Source of the DNA: Mesorhizobium tianshanense | GTDB lineage: Bacteria; Pseudomonadota; Alphaproteobacteria; Rhizobiales; Rhizobiaceae | Assembly (NCBI RefSeq): GCF_007830515.1 | Contig: NZ_VLKT01000002.1 | Coordinates: 1-64,000, forward strand | Direction: 5' to 3' | DNA length: 64,000 nucleotides | Program-made: the position numbers and the translations under genes | Shown here: piece by piece, positions 17,816 to 27,231 of the stretch | Layout of the letters: each line of letters opens with the position of its first letter | Numbering within the stretch: position 1 is the first letter of the stretch | Notes under the pieces: generated by a model | Seen by the model: only the letters and a program-made list of their open reading frames with translations | The model's database searches: none | Told to the model about the DNA's origin: nothing

Positions 17816-18637
17816 ATGCGCCAGATAGATCGCCGTCCATTCGTTTTCGCTTTGGTTCTCTACCTTCTGGCGTGGATGCTGGGTTTTCCGATCCGCGCTC
17901 AATCCGCGCCGCTGAAGGACGTCGAATGCACGTTGATCCTGGATGCTGCAAGCGGCGAGACGCTGTACCGGGACGGGGTTTGCGACCAACGCTTCAGCCC
18001 CGCTTCGACGTTCAAGGTTCCCTTGTCGCTGATCGGCTATGACGCGGGAATCCTGAGCGACGAGCACACGCCGGCATGGGACTACGAGCCGGAGTTCAAG
18101 GCGGTGAAGCGGGACCAGAAGACCGTCGACCCGACGGTCTGGGAAAGGGATTCGGTCCTGTGGTTTTCACGGGAAATCACCCGGCGGCTTGGCAGCGAGC
18201 GGTTCGCCGGCTACGTCTCGAAGTTCGACTACGGCAACTCCGACGTCTCCGGCACTGCCGGCAAGGATGATGGGCTCACCCGGTCCTGGGTGAATTCCTC
18301 CCTCAAGATATCGCCGGTCGAACAGGTGAATTTCCTGCGCCGCTTGCTTGACCGCAAGCTGCCGGTTTCGGACAAGGCCCACGCGATGATCATCCTGCCG
18401 ACCTTCCAGGCAGGAGACTGGACGGTGCAGGGCAAGACCGGGACCACAAGGCTTGGCAATGACGCCGACAAGGTCAGGGATAACCGCTCGCTTGGCTGGT
18501 TTGTCGGCTGGGCGCAAAGGGATGGCCGCACGATCGTCTTTGCCCGCCTCGTGGTCGACACGAAACGATCGGACACGCCCAAAGGCCCCAAGGCGCGGGC
18601 GATGTTCCTGAAAGATCTGCCTGGTCTGATCAAATAG
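17816..18637 (+). CDS. Class D (OXA-type) beta-lactamase
   Basis: The 273-residue product has a signal peptide of about 30 residues and the class D motifs in order: SPASTFK with the acylating Ser and the carboxylatable Lys near residue 62, YGN in FDYGNSDVSG, WVNSSLKIS, and QGKTGT near residue 204. It should be periplasmic and hydrolyse beta-lactams by an acyl-enzyme route. It is chromosomal and next to thrS, with no mobile element beside it, so it looks intrinsic. It may contribute low-level resistance or act in peptidoglycan metabolism; the spectrum cannot be read from sequence. Confidence 0.88.
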   Translation: MRQIDRRPFVFALVLYLLAWMLGFPIRAQSAPLKDVECTLILDAASGETLYRDGVCDQRFSPASTFKVPLSLIGYDAGILSDEHTPAWDYEPEFKAVKRDQKTVDPTVWERDSVLWFSREITRRLGSERFAGYVSKFDYGNSDVSGTAGKDDGLTRSWVNSSLKISPVEQVNFLRRLLDRKLPVSDKAHAMIILPTFQAGDWTVQGKTGTTRLGNDADKVRDNRSLGWFVGWAQRDGRTIVFARLVVDTKRSDTPKGPKARAMFLKDLPGLIK

Positions 18638-18694
18638 ACTGAGCGACCAATGATCCCGCTTTACGGCGCGGGAATCTGCCCATAAAAGACTGCC

Positions 18695-18710
18695 GCCGGA
18701 TGCATCCGGC
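18695..18710. promoter_or_regulatory. 16-bp perfect palindrome upstream of thrS
   Basis: GCCGGATGCATCCGGC is a gapless 16-base dyad 46 bases upstream of the thrS start. With no loop it is better suited to binding a dimeric regulator than to forming an RNA hairpin. It could be chance in GC-rich DNA. Confidence 0.3.
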
Positions 18711-18755
18711 ATTTCACCACCCGCGCTCGTTTGCGGGACTGGATAGGAGAACTCT

Positions 18756-20726
18756 ATGCTGAATTCCGTTTCCCTGACATTTCCCGATGGCTCCGTCCGC
18801 GACCATGAAGCGGCGATGACCGGCGCCGGCCTGGCGGAATCGATCTCGAAATCGCTGGCCAAGAAGGCCGTTGCCTACAGCATCGACGGCGTCGTGCGCG
18901 ATCTTTCCGACCCGCTCGGCAAGTCCGGCAAGGTCGAGATCATCACCCGCGACGACCCGCGCGCGCTGGAACTCATCCGCCATGATGCAGCACATGTGCT
19001 GGCCGAAGCCGTGCAGGAATTGTGGCCGGGTACGCAGGTGACCATCGGGCCGGTGATCGAGAACGGGTTCTACTATGACTTCGCTCGCAACGAGCCGTTC
19101 ACGCCCGACGATTTCCCGGTGATCGAGAAGAAGATGCGCGAGATCATCGCGCGCAACAAGCCGTTCACCAAAGAGGTCTGGTCGCGCGAGAAGGCGAAAA
19201 AAATCTTCGCCGACAAGGGCGAGCGCTACAAGCTGGAGCTGATCGACGCGATTCCCGACGATCAGGACCTCAAGATCTACGCGCAGGGCGATTGGTTCGA
19301 CCTCTGCCGCGGCCCGCATATGGCTTCGACCGGGCAGATCGGCAGCGCTTTCAAGCTGATGAAGGTGGCCGGCGCCTATTGGCGCGGCGACAGCAACAAT
19401 CCGATGCTGACTCGCATCTACGGCACGGCCTGGGCCGACCAGGCGCAGCTCGACGCTTACCAGACCATGCTGGAGGAAGCCGAAAAGCGCGACCACAGGA
19501 AGCTCGGCCGCGAGATGGACCTGTTCCATTTCCAGGAAGAGGGGCCGGGCGTCGTCTTCTGGCATGCCAAGGGCTGGAAGATGTTCCAGAACCTGGTCAG
19601 CTACATGCGCCGCCGGCTGGATGACCTCGGCTATCAGGAGGTCAACGCTCCGCAAGTGCTCGACAAGAGCCTGTGGGAGACCTCAGGCCACTGGGGCTGG
19701 TACCGGGACAATATGTTCAAGGTGACGGTTGCCGGCGACGACACTGATGACGACCGCGTCTTCGCGCTGAAGCCGATGAACTGTCCCGGCCATGTCCAAA
19801 TCTTCAAGCATGGATTGAAGTCATACCGAGATCTGCCTGTAAGATTGGCTGAATTCGGCGCCGTTCATCGCTATGAGCCGTCCGGCGCGCTGCACGGGCT
19901 GATGCGCGTGCGCGGCTTTACCCAGGACGATGCCCACATCTTCTGCACCGAGGAACAGCTCGCCGACGAGTGCATCAAGATCAACGACCTGATCCTGTCG
20001 ACCTACGCCGACTTCGGCTTCGACGAAATCACCGTCAAGCTGGCGACCCGCCCCGAAAAACGCGTCGGCACCGACGCGATGTGGGATCATGCCGAGGGCG
20101 TGCTGCAGGACGTGCTCGACAAGATCGCGGCGCGGTCGGGCAACCGGATCAAGACGGGCGTCAATCCGGGCGAGGGCACGTTCTACGGGCCGAAGTTCGA
20201 ATATGTGCTGCGCGACGCCATCGGCCGCGACTGGCAATGCGGGACCACGCAGGTCGATTTCAACCTGCCGGAACGGTTCGGCGCCTTCTACATCGGCTCG
20301 GATTCGGAAAAGAAGCAGCCGGTGATGGTGCATCGCGCCATCTGCGGTTCGATGGAGCGCTTCCTCGGCATCCTGATCGAGAACTATTCCGGCCATTTTC
20401 CGCTGTGGTTCGCACCACTGCAGGTGGTGGTGGCGACGATCACCTCCGAAGCCGACGATTACGCGCATAAGGTCGTCGCGCAGTTGAAGGCCGCCGGACT
20501 GTTGGCGGAAGCCGATCTTCGCAACGAGAAGATCAACTACAAGGTCCGCGAGCACAGCCTGGCCAAGGTTCCAGTCATCCTCGTCTGCGGCAAGCGCGAG
20601 GCGGAGGAAGAGACGGTCAACATCCGCCGCCTCGGTTCGCGCGACCAGGAATCGCTTGGCCTTGGCCAGGCGGTGGCGATGCTTGCCGAAGAGGCGGTGA
20701 CGCCCGACCGCAAACGAGCGGCCTGA
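18756..20726 (+). CDS. thrS: Threonyl-tRNA synthetase
   Basis: The 656-residue product has the full ThrRS layout: an N-terminal TGS domain ([13 protein letters not shown]), the editing domain with [11 protein letters not shown] and its zinc-site companion DLCRGPH, the class II catalytic core with [11 protein letters not shown] and [24 protein letters not shown], the motif 3 region [17 protein letters not shown], and a C-terminal anticodon-binding domain. The start follows GGATAGGAGAAC. A good intrinsic terminator lies just downstream at 20747-20777. Confidence 0.97.
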   Translation: MLNSVSLTFPDGSVRDHEAAMTGAGLAESISKSLAKKAVAYSIDGVVRDLSDPLGKSGKVEIITRDDPRALELIRHDAAHVLAEAVQELWPGTQVTIGPVIENGFYYDFARNEPFTPDDFPVIEKKMREIIARNKPFTKEVWSREKAKKIFADKGERYKLELIDAIPDDQDLKIYAQGDWFDLCRGPHMASTGQIGSAFKLMKVAGAYWRGDSNNPMLTRIYGTAWADQAQLDAYQTMLEEAEKRDHRKLGREMDLFHFQEEGPGVVFWHAKGWKMFQNLVSYMRRRLDDLGYQEVNAPQVLDKSLWETSGHWGWYRDNMFKVTVAGDDTDDDRVFALKPMNCPGHVQIFKHGLKSYRDLPVRLAEFGAVHRYEPSGALHGLMRVRGFTQDDAHIFCTEEQLADECIKINDLILSTYADFGFDEITVKLATRPEKRVGTDAMWDHAEGVLQDVLDKIAARSGNRIKTGVNPGEGTFYGPKFEYVLRDAIGRDWQCGTTQVDFNLPERFGAFYIGSDSEKKQPVMVHRAICGSMERFLGILIENYSGHFPLWFAPLQVVVATITSEADDYAHKVVAQLKAAGLLAEADLRNEKINYKVREHSLAKVPVILVCGKREAEEETVNIRRLGSRDQESLGLGQAVAMLAEEAVTPDRKRAA

Positions 20727-20746
20727 ATTCAGCCAGATCATCAACG

Positions 20747-20777
20747 AATGGCGGTGGAGCGATCCACCGCCATTTTT
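20747..20777 (+). terminator. Intrinsic terminator of thrS
   Basis: AATGGCGGTGG and CCACCGCCATT form an 11-bp stem around a short loop, followed by a run of T residues. It ends 51 bases after the thrS stop, in the correct orientation. Its T-run is also the start of the tandem repeat block. Confidence 0.85.
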
Positions 20778-20843
20778 CACATGCCCCGCCGTTTTCACAT
20801 GCCCCGCGGTTTTCACATGCCCGCCATTTTCACATGCTTGTCA
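20774..20843. repeat. Four imperfect 17-18-bp tandem repeats
   Basis: The unit TTTTCACATGCCCCGCCG is repeated at 20774, 20792, 20810 and 20827 with small changes and the last unit decaying. It lies between the thrS terminator and the acyltransferase gene. There are no spacers, so this is a simple tandem array and not CRISPR. Copy number may vary between strains. Confidence 0.85.
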
Positions 20844-20866
20844 CGCCAGCCTTGTAACGAGCCCTC

Positions 20867-21784
20867 ATGCTCAAGCTTAAGATGCGCGAAAGACCGTTTC
20901 CCGAGCTTTCCTATGCCAGCCCGCATCAGCCGGCATTGACGCGCTGGTTCATCCATTCCATCGAAGGCCTGTCCGGCCGCGATCGTTTCGCGGCGCTCTA
21001 TGATTTCTGGCGCCGCCATGTGGCGCCGACCGGCGAGCGCGTGTTCAGCCGCATGCTCGAGTTGATCGATGTCCAGGTGCGGGTCGCCGGCCAATGGCCG
21101 CCGGCAAAGTTGCCCGACACGCCGCTGGTGATCGTCGCCAATCATCCGTTCGGCATCGGCGACGGCATCGCGGTTCTCTCGCTGGCCGAGCAGCTTCAGC
21201 GCCCGTTCCGCGTGATGATCCACAAGGATCTGCTCAAGATCCGCGAGATGGAGCCTTATTCGCTGCCGATCGATTTTTCAGAGACCAAGGACGCGTTGAA
21301 GAACAACATGGCGGTGCGCCACGAGGCGGTGCGGCTGCTGAAAGAGGGTGTCACCATCGTCGTCTTTCCCGCGGGCGGCGTCGCCACTGCGCCGAAAGGT
21401 TTTGGCCGGGCGCGCGATCTACCGTGGAAGATGTTTCCGGCCCGTCTCGTCCAGGATGCCAAGGCATCGGTTGTCCCAATGCATTTTTTCGGTCAGAACG
21501 GCCGGCTGTTCCACCTGGTCAGCGGGCCGATGAACATGGCTGAGCGTGACGGGCGTGTGGCGAAGTTCGTCGGCAGGGCTTCGCTAACGCTGCGCATTTC
21601 CCTGCTCATCCACGAATTCGCGCGGCTGTCGGGCAAATCGATCGACGTGCGCGTCGGCGACGTGCTGGGCTGGGACGAACTGGAGCCGCTGCGCGACCGC
21701 AAGGCTCTGCTCGACCGCCTCTACCGCGGCGTTTTCGATCTGGCGCCGGCCGAACCGCGCGGCCGCGGCCAACTCCTGCCGTGA
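20867..21784 (+). CDS. Lysophospholipid acyltransferase family protein (PlsC-like)
   Basis: The 305-residue product carries the glycerophospholipid acyltransferase core: VIVANHPFGIGDGIAVL, with the catalytic His and a downstream Asp (spaced HX5D here against the usual HX4D), and the VVFPAGGVATAPKG block for acceptor binding. It resembles the group often called the hemolysin-type or OlsA-like acyltransferases, but the acyl donor and acceptor cannot be told. There is no clear transmembrane segment. The gene stands alone behind the tandem repeat block. Confidence 0.82.
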   Translation: MLKLKMRERPFPELSYASPHQPALTRWFIHSIEGLSGRDRFAALYDFWRRHVAPTGERVFSRMLELIDVQVRVAGQWPPAKLPDTPLVIVANHPFGIGDGIAVLSLAEQLQRPFRVMIHKDLLKIREMEPYSLPIDFSETKDALKNNMAVRHEAVRLLKEGVTIVVFPAGGVATAPKGFGRARDLPWKMFPARLVQDAKASVVPMHFFGQNGRLFHLVSGPMNMAERDGRVAKFVGRASLTLRISLLIHEFARLSGKSIDVRVGDVLGWDELEPLRDRKALLDRLYRGVFDLAPAEPRGRGQLLP

Positions 21785-21856
21785 CGTATGCGCAAGGCCG
21801 CCTGATCGGCAAGTCATGCGCTGGACCCGAACCCTGTACGGCATTGTCCGGATGGT

Positions 21857-22822
21857 TTAGTCCGCGCCTTCCTCGGGATTTATCGCCGAGGCCTCGGTGG
21901 CGAGAACCTCGATTTCCTTGTTCTGCCCGGCCGAGACCGTAAAATCCTTCTGGTAGATGCGGTCGCGGTTTTTGGCGATAATGGTGTAGTCGCCCTCGGC
22001 AAGCACCATCGAAGCAAAGGCGCCGACGGTTTCCTGGATGGGATCGCCGGATTCGTTGAGCAACGACCAGGAGGTGTCGGCGATCGCTTCTCCGCCCGAT
22101 TCGCGTACCAGCTTCATGGTCATCTCCGCGGCACGATGCTCGACGGCCGCTTCGGTCAGCTTGCCCGCCTCGACACGGATGTCGGAGCGGATGACCGCAT
22201 TCACCGAGCCGTAGGTCGAGACGACGTGGTAGACGCCTGCGTTCAGCCGCACCACGCTGTTCGGCTCGACGTCGGGTATGATGAGGGCGCGATCGTGGTT
22301 GGCTTCGGCTTGGCCCTCATAGATCGAAAAGCGCAGTTTCTTCGGCGGTATGCGCACCCCGCCCGACAGCACGGCATCGAGCTTCAAACCACCGGCATCG
22401 AGGACGAGGCTTTCGCGCTTGGCGTCCTTGCCGACGGTGATGCGCTTGGTGGCGCCGGCTCGGCCGTAGGAAGCATGGACCAGATAGCTGCCGGGCTCGA
22501 GCTGAAACACCGCGCTGCCGCCGTGGGCGGAAGCGACCATCGGCAGCTTGCCGTCGCTGGTGGGTTCGGGCTTGAAGATGCGCCAGACGATGCCGCGCGT
22601 GATGTCGGCGCCCTTGTCCGTCAATTGCGCCGACAGCGTGATCGCCCCGCTGCTCCCCAATGCCAGCGATGTCTCGCTGTTCGGAGACGCATAGCGCGAA
22701 ATCCCGGGAAGTTTCAGATCACTGAGGCCGTCCACATCCTGCGCGACGGCGGACGAAACCGGCACCACGACCAGTGCGGCGCCAAGCCAGATCGGGAAAA
22801 GACGCAGGAGCCCCTCAAACAT
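21857..22822 (-). CDS. Exported hypothetical protein with repeated beta-rich units
   Basis: The product has about 321 residues. It starts at the ATG at 22822, giving a hydrophobic signal ending SSAVAQ near residue 28; a TTG 36 bases upstream is possible but adds an awkward Pro-rich lead. The mature part contains at least three similar segments (GSYLVHASYGRAGATKRITV, GVYHVVSTYGSVNAV, EGDYTIIAKNRDRIYQ), each followed by a Val-rich strand, resembling carboxypeptidase-regulatory or Ig-like folds. It is probably periplasmic. Function is unknown, and no neighbour gives a clue. Confidence 0.75.
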   Translation of the reverse strand: MFEGLLRLFPIWLGAALVVVPVSSAVAQDVDGLSDLKLPGISRYASPNSETSLALGSSGAITLSAQLTDKGADITRGIVWRIFKPEPTSDGKLPMVASAHGGSAVFQLEPGSYLVHASYGRAGATKRITVGKDAKRESLVLDAGGLKLDAVLSGGVRIPPKKLRFSIYEGQAEANHDRALIIPDVEPNSVVRLNAGVYHVVSTYGSVNAVIRSDIRVEAGKLTEAAVEHRAAEMTMKLVRESGGEAIADTSWSLLNESGDPIQETVGAFASMVLAEGDYTIIAKNRDRIYQKDFTVSAGQNKEIEVLATEASAINPEEGAD

Positions 22823-22979
22823 GCCTTGCGTTGAAGCCCAAGGCGGTGGCAATTTCAAGGCTTAAGAGTCCGATCAGCTTCTGCTAGAGGGCTCTTTGTC
22901 TGGCGCGCCGCGCCAATGCCCGAGCCGCCCGATGTCCCGATGGTGCGCTTCAGCTTAAATACCAAGGAGACTTGCGTCC

Positions 22980-23564
22980 ATGGCGTCGCCGATCATCGAC
23001 TTTCTGCTGACCCGAAATTCCGCGCCAATCCCGGAGTTGAAGGAACCGGCGCCCAGCGATGCCGACATCGCGACGATGATTGCCGCCGCCTCGCGTGTAC
23101 CGGACCACGGCCGGCTCGAGCCCTGGCGCTTCATCCTCTACCGGGGCGAGGCACGCGTCGAGATCGGCAAGAAGCTGGCGGCCCTCGCCGAACAGCGCGA
23201 AGGGCCGTTGCCGGAGGGCCGCCGCAACCAGGAACTGGCGCGCTTTTCACGGGCGCCGGTGGTGATCGGCGTGGTGTCGAGCCCGAAGGAAAACCCAAAG
23301 ATCCCGCAATGGGAAATGTTCCTATCCGGCGGCATGGCGGCGATGAACCTGATGATATCAGCCAATGCGCTGGGCTATGGCACGAACATGATCAGCAACT
23401 GGTATTCCGATGTGCCGGAGGGCAGGGCGATCCTGGGGCTGGCGCCGCATGAGCGCGTCGTCGGCTTCGTCCATATCGGCTCCTATCAAGGACCGGCGCC
23501 GGAACGGCCGCGGCCTGACCCGGCAAAGCTCTATGCCGACTATGCCGGGCCGTGGGTGGGCTGA
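22980..23564 (+). CDS. Nitroreductase-family protein
   Basis: The 194-residue product has the FMN-binding nitroreductase layout: SRVPDHGRLEPWRFI near residue 40, SRAPVVIGV, LSGGMAAMNLMISANALGYGTNMISNW, and a final GFVHIGSY block. It resembles the short YdjA subfamily. The substrate is unknown; such proteins reduce quinones, nitroaromatics or enones using NAD(P)H. The stop codon is immediately followed by the start of the next flavoprotein gene, so the two form an operon. Confidence 0.85.
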   Translation: MASPIIDFLLTRNSAPIPELKEPAPSDADIATMIAAASRVPDHGRLEPWRFILYRGEARVEIGKKLAALAEQREGPLPEGRRNQELARFSRAPVVIGVVSSPKENPKIPQWEMFLSGGMAAMNLMISANALGYGTNMISNWYSDVPEGRAILGLAPHERVVGFVHIGSYQGPAPERPRPDPAKLYADYAGPWVG

Positions 23565-24173
23565 ATGTTCTACGAGCCGTCAAAAGGTCACGGGCTGCCG
23601 CACGACCCGTCCAAGGCGATCGTGGCGCCACGGCCGATCGGCTGGATCTCGACAGTGAACAAGGCCGGCAAGATCAACCTCGCCCCCTATTCCTTCTTCA
23701 ACGCCTTTTCGACACGGCCCTTCATCGTCTGGTTTTCGTCCGAAGGCGAGAAGGACAGCGCGACCTTCGCCGAAGAGACAGGCGAGTTCGTCGCCAATCT
23801 CGTCAGCCGCGATCTTGCGGAAAAGATGAACCGCACGGCGGTCGACGCGCCGCGCGGCGTCAGCGAATTTGGCTATGCCGATCTCATCATGGCGCCGTCG
23901 CGTCTTGTTGCGCCGCCCCGCGTGGCGGCGGCGCCCGCGGCGCTTGAATGCCGGGTGACGGAAATCCTGCGGCCAAAGGCGCTGGACGGGACACCGACCA
24001 GCGCCGTCGTCGTCGCCGGCGAAGTCGTCGGTGTGCATATCGACGATGCGTTCCTTAAGGACGGCATGTTCGATATCGTCAAGGCGGGCAATGTCGGCCG
24101 TCTCGGCTATATGGATTATGCCAGTGTCAGCGAGATATTCTCGATGCGGCGGCCTCGTTGGGAAAAAGACTAG
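23565..24173 (+). CDS. Flavin reductase-like (FMN-binding split barrel) protein
   Basis: The 202-residue product has the flavin reductase domain signature: IVAPRPIGWISTVN, INLAPYSFFNAFSTRPF and GEFVANLVSRDLAEKMNRT. It starts directly after the nitroreductase stop (TGAATG), which suggests coupled translation and a shared function. It may supply or use reduced flavin. The end converges with the citE-like gene 13 bases away. Confidence 0.88.
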   Translation: MFYEPSKGHGLPHDPSKAIVAPRPIGWISTVNKAGKINLAPYSFFNAFSTRPFIVWFSSEGEKDSATFAEETGEFVANLVSRDLAEKMNRTAVDAPRGVSEFGYADLIMAPSRLVAPPRVAAAPAALECRVTEILRPKALDGTPTSAVVVAGEVVGVHIDDAFLKDGMFDIVKAGNVGRLGYMDYASVSEIFSMRRPRWEKD

Positions 24174-24185
24174 GGCCGGGAAAGA

Positions 24186-25067
24186 TCAGGTGGAAATCCC
24201 CGCGGCCTTGGCGCGTGCCAGAAGCCGCTCGGCCAGCCGCAGGTGCGGCCGGTCGTACATCTTGCCGTCGATGCCGACCACGCCGGGATTTCCAGCTGCC
24301 TCGAATGCCGCAACCAACGAGGCGGAGTGTTTCACCGCCTCGGCCGACGGTGTGAAGGCGGTGTTGATGACCGGCACTTGCGCCGGATGGATCGCCATCT
24401 TGCCGGTGAACCCGTCGCGCTCGGCCTCGGTGCATTCGGCCTCGAAGGCGGGCATGTCGCGAAAATGCGGGAAAATTGTATCGATCGCAGCGACTTCCGC
24501 AGCACCCGCGGCAAGGATGGTCATGGTGCGGGCGAAGCGGAACACATCGGTGTAGCGGCCGTTCTCGTCGCGCGCAGCACGCGCGCCGATCGCCGCCGAC
24601 AGATCTTCCGCGCCCCAGGTCACGCCGACAAGCCGCGCGCTGACGTTGGCATAGGTCGCAGCCGCCAGCACGCCGGCGGCTGTTTCGGTGATGATCGGCA
24701 GGATTTTTATCGCACCATCCGGCAGGCCGTTTTCGGCCTCGTGCACTCTGAGCTTGGCCGAGAGATTCTGGACGTCCTGGCCGCTGTTCGACTTCGGCAG
24801 CATGATGCCGACGGGCCCGGCCGGAACGAGTGCGGCCAGATCGTCATCCGTCAGGCCGGTCGAGAGATCGTTGACCCGCACATAGATCGCGGATTTGGTT
24901 TGATGCCTGTGTTCGGTGATGAAGCGTGCTGCAGTGCCGCGCGCCAAGGCCTTGTTTTGTGGCGCGATCGAATCCTCGAGGTCGACGATGACCACGTCGG
25001 CGCCGGCGCCAAACGCCTTTTCCAGCTTTTTCTGGGAATCGCCGGGAACGAACAGCAGCGAGCGCAT
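24186..25067 (-). CDS. HpcH/HpaI aldolase / CitE-like CoA lyase
   Basis: The 293-residue TIM-barrel product has SLLFVPGDSQKKLEKA, VIVDLEDSIAP, a Glu-containing ILPIITETAAG, and the WGAEDLSAAIGA block with the metal-binding acidic residues. This family includes malyl-CoA and citramalyl-CoA lyases. It lies directly after a MaoC-like dehydratase (3-base gap), a pairing seen in rhizobia for C4-C5 acyl-CoA metabolism. The precise substrate is inferred only. Confidence 0.87.
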   Translation of the reverse strand: MRSLLFVPGDSQKKLEKAFGAGADVVIVDLEDSIAPQNKALARGTAARFITEHRHQTKSAIYVRVNDLSTGLTDDDLAALVPAGPVGIMLPKSNSGQDVQNLSAKLRVHEAENGLPDGAIKILPIITETAAGVLAAATYANVSARLVGVTWGAEDLSAAIGARAARDENGRYTDVFRFARTMTILAAGAAEVAAIDTIFPHFRDMPAFEAECTEAERDGFTGKMAIHPAQVPVINTAFTPSAEAVKHSASLVAAFEAAGNPGVVGIDGKMYDRPHLRLAERLLARAKAAGIST

Positions 25068-25070
25068 GAA

Positions 25071-25523
25071 CTAGATTGCCTTCTTCATCATCATCGCCTG
25101 CCTTGTGCATTTGGCGACGAGCACGTCATTCTGGTTGTAGGCGCGGTGCTCGAACTCGACGATGCCGCGGTCCGGCTTCGATTTGGACTCGCGCACCGAC
25201 ACCACCGTCGTCTCGACGCGGATGGTGTCGCCGTGGAAGACCGGATGCGGAAACACCGTCTCCTTCATGCCGAGATTGGCGATGGTGGTGCCGACGGTGA
25301 TGTCGTTCACCGAAATGCCGATCATCAGGCCCAGCGTGAACAGCGAATTGACCAGCGGCTTGCCCCATTCGCTCTTGGCGGCGAAGTCGAAATCGATGTG
25401 CAGCGGCTGCGGGTTCAGCGTCATCACCGAAAACAGCATGTTGTCGCTTTCGGTGACGGTTTTCCGCAGCGTGTGCCGGAAGACGTGGCCGACGACGAAC
25501 TCTTCCAGATAAAGCCCGGCCAT
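25071..25523 (-). CDS. MaoC-family (hot dog fold) dehydratase
   Basis: The product is about 150 residues and starts at the ATG at 25523, preceded by GGAGGAAAT. The longer frame to 25547 lacks support. It shows the MaoC pattern: FVVGHVFRHTLRKTVTESDN with the active-site Asp/His region, NPQPLHIDFDFAA, and VNSLFTLGLMIGISVND. The family hydrates enoyl-CoA substrates. It is upstream of the CitE-like lyase in one operon, which suggests that the hydrated product is cleaved by the lyase. Confidence 0.87.
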   Translation of the reverse strand: MAGLYLEEFVVGHVFRHTLRKTVTESDNMLFSVMTLNPQPLHIDFDFAAKSEWGKPLVNSLFTLGLMIGISVNDITVGTTIANLGMKETVFPHPVFHGDTIRVETTVVSVRESKSKPDRGIVEFEHRAYNQNDVLVAKCTRQAMMMKKAI

Positions 25524-25550
25524 GGTCGATTTCCTCCGCTGCCGCATCGG

Positions 25551-25640
25551 CCCGAAAATCGAACCGATTTTCGGAGAGCACGATGCGACGATTCAAAGTG
25601 TTAGAGCCTACTTTGTGCGTCCGAAAAGGACGCACGTCGC
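25551..25640. repeat. Rhizobial palindromic repeat (RIME-like) with two hairpins
   Basis: Two hairpins occur in tandem. CCGAAAATCG/CGATTTTCGG forms a 10-bp stem at 25552-25574, and GTGCGTCC/GGACGCAC an 8-bp stem at 25615-25635. The linker reads GATGCGACGATTCAAAGTGTTAGAG. I recall this layout as abundant in rhizobial intergenic DNA. It lies between the maoC and DUF2336 genes. Confidence 0.65.
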
Positions 25641-25773
25641 TCCAAGGGTTGATAAGCGCTGCATACGGTGCTCGCAAGCCAGTTAACAAACATGGTGAAC
25701 CGTTCGTAAACCATTTCTGCCTACGGTCTTCTCAGGGTGGGAACGGACTCGGGTTAGGGGCGCAGCGGGCAGC

Positions 25774-26895
25774 ATGGTTGTTTCGCATTTCCTGAAATGG
25801 ATCTACACGGCCAAGGTTTCGGAGCGCGCCGCGGCGGCAAGCGCGCTGGCCCGCGCCTACATCAATGCCGATCTGCTTTTCGAGGACCGCTGCGCGGCGG
25901 AGGCGGCGCTGACGCTGCTGCTCGACGACGCATCGTCGAAGGTAAGGCTGGCGATGGCAGAGGCGCTGTCGATGAGCCATCATGCGCCGCTGCAGATTAT
26001 CAGCGCGCTGGCGTCCGACCAGCCGGAAGTCGCAAGCCTGGTGCTGGCACGTTCGCCGCTGCTCACCGATGCCGATCTGATCGACCGCGTTGCCGGCGGC
26101 CAGAAGGCGACACAGAAACTGATCGCCGATCGTCCGCGCGTCTCCATGGCGGTCGCCGCGGCGATCGCCGAAGTCGGTGAGCCGGAAGCCTGCGCTACGC
26201 TGCTCGCCAACAGCGGTGCCGTCATCGCTTCGCTCAGCTTCCGCCGTATCGCCGAACGCCATGGCCATCTGCCTCCGGTGCGCGAAGCGCTGATCGCCGA
26301 CGCGCGCCTGCCCGCCGACTGCCGGCACATGCTGCTGATAAAACTTGGTGAAACGCTCAAAGGTTCGCCGCTGGTGCTGGCGCTGATGGGCCGCGCCAGG
26401 GCCGACCGCGTCATGCGGGATGCCTGCGTCAAGGGTTCCGTGATGTTGATCGAAGGCACGCGCCAGGAAGAACATGCCGCACTGATCGAGCATCTGCGCC
26501 TGCGCGGCGACCTGACCGCAAGCTTCATCATCCGCACCGTCGCGCATGGCAAGGTCGACTTCTTCGGCTCGGCGCTGGTTGTCCTCAGCCAGCAATCCGA
26601 GCAACGGGTGAGGGCGCTGCTAGCCGGCGGACATGACGTGGCGCTGCAGGCGCTGTTCCGCAGGGCCGGCCTTGCCGCGGCCACGCACGGGATCATCCTG
26701 CGCGCGCTGAAAATCTGGCGCGAGGTCGCCAATGGCAAGCGGCTCGCCGGCGTCCAGGAAGTCAGCTGGCTGATGCTGAAGGAGCTCGGCGGGCAGTCGG
26801 CGGAAGGCGATCTTGCCGGACTGGTCAAATCGATCCATCTCGATGCGCTGCGCGAAAACGCGCGCAGCCATGCGCTGGCGATCGCAGCGGCCTGA
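25774..26895 (+). CDS. DUF2336 domain protein
   Basis: The 373-residue, all-helical product is of a type widespread in alphaproteobacteria. It has HEAT-like repeated helices, seen as FEDRCAAEAALTLLLDDASSKVRLAMAEAL and the following PLQIISALASDQPEVASLVLARSPLLTDADLID, given here as ALTLLLDDASSKVRLAMAEA and SDQPEVASLVLARSP. There is no signal peptide or membrane segment, so it is cytoplasmic. Function is unknown. It stands alone after a RIME-like repeat. Confidence 0.82.
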   Translation: MVVSHFLKWIYTAKVSERAAAASALARAYINADLLFEDRCAAEAALTLLLDDASSKVRLAMAEALSMSHHAPLQIISALASDQPEVASLVLARSPLLTDADLIDRVAGGQKATQKLIADRPRVSMAVAAAIAEVGEPEACATLLANSGAVIASLSFRRIAERHGHLPPVREALIADARLPADCRHMLLIKLGETLKGSPLVLALMGRARADRVMRDACVKGSVMLIEGTRQEEHAALIEHLRLRGDLTASFIIRTVAHGKVDFFGSALVVLSQQSEQRVRALLAGGHDVALQALFRRAGLAAATHGIILRALKIWREVANGKRLAGVQEVSWLMLKELGGQSAEGDLAGLVKSIHLDALRENARSHALAIAAA

Positions 26896-26982
26896 CACTC
26901 AAACGAACCGTCTAGTTTGCCGACAAGCAAAAGCTCGGGCATTTTACAACACCCGAGCAAGAAATCAGGACCGGGCCGATAA

Positions 26983-27066
26983 TCAGAATCGGTAGTTAAC
27001 GCCGAACTTCACGGTTGAGAACTTTGCCGTGACGCTGAAGTCGGAGTCGTTGCTGTCGTAGCGCCA
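26983..27066 (-). pseudogene. C-terminal remnant of an outer-membrane beta-barrel gene
   Basis: Read on the minus strand, the last 25 or so codons before the TGA at 26983 encode YDSNDSDFSVTAK followed by VKFGVNYRF. This is the typical closing strand of Omp25/Omp31-type barrels, with terminal Phe. An in-frame TAA occurs about three codons upstream of the Tyr, and no longer frame exists. It is therefore a fragment left by deletion, next to an intact porin of the same general type on the opposite strand. Confidence 0.7.
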
Positions 27067-27231
27067 TTAGCATCGCAGTCACAAACGACCGCCGAGAGCC
27101 AAGTCGTTCCGTCCAGGGGTGTTGCATAATCGCAACGAAATTGCAACCTTGTGATGAAAGCGCGAAAACAACTGTATTTCTTCATGACTTTTGCGCATAG
27201 TCATCATCAAGTAGGCTTGGAGGACATTTTC

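Noticed and set aside
20774..20843. Possible short CRISPR array
   Set aside because: The units follow each other with no spacers, and no cas gene is present anywhere in the window.
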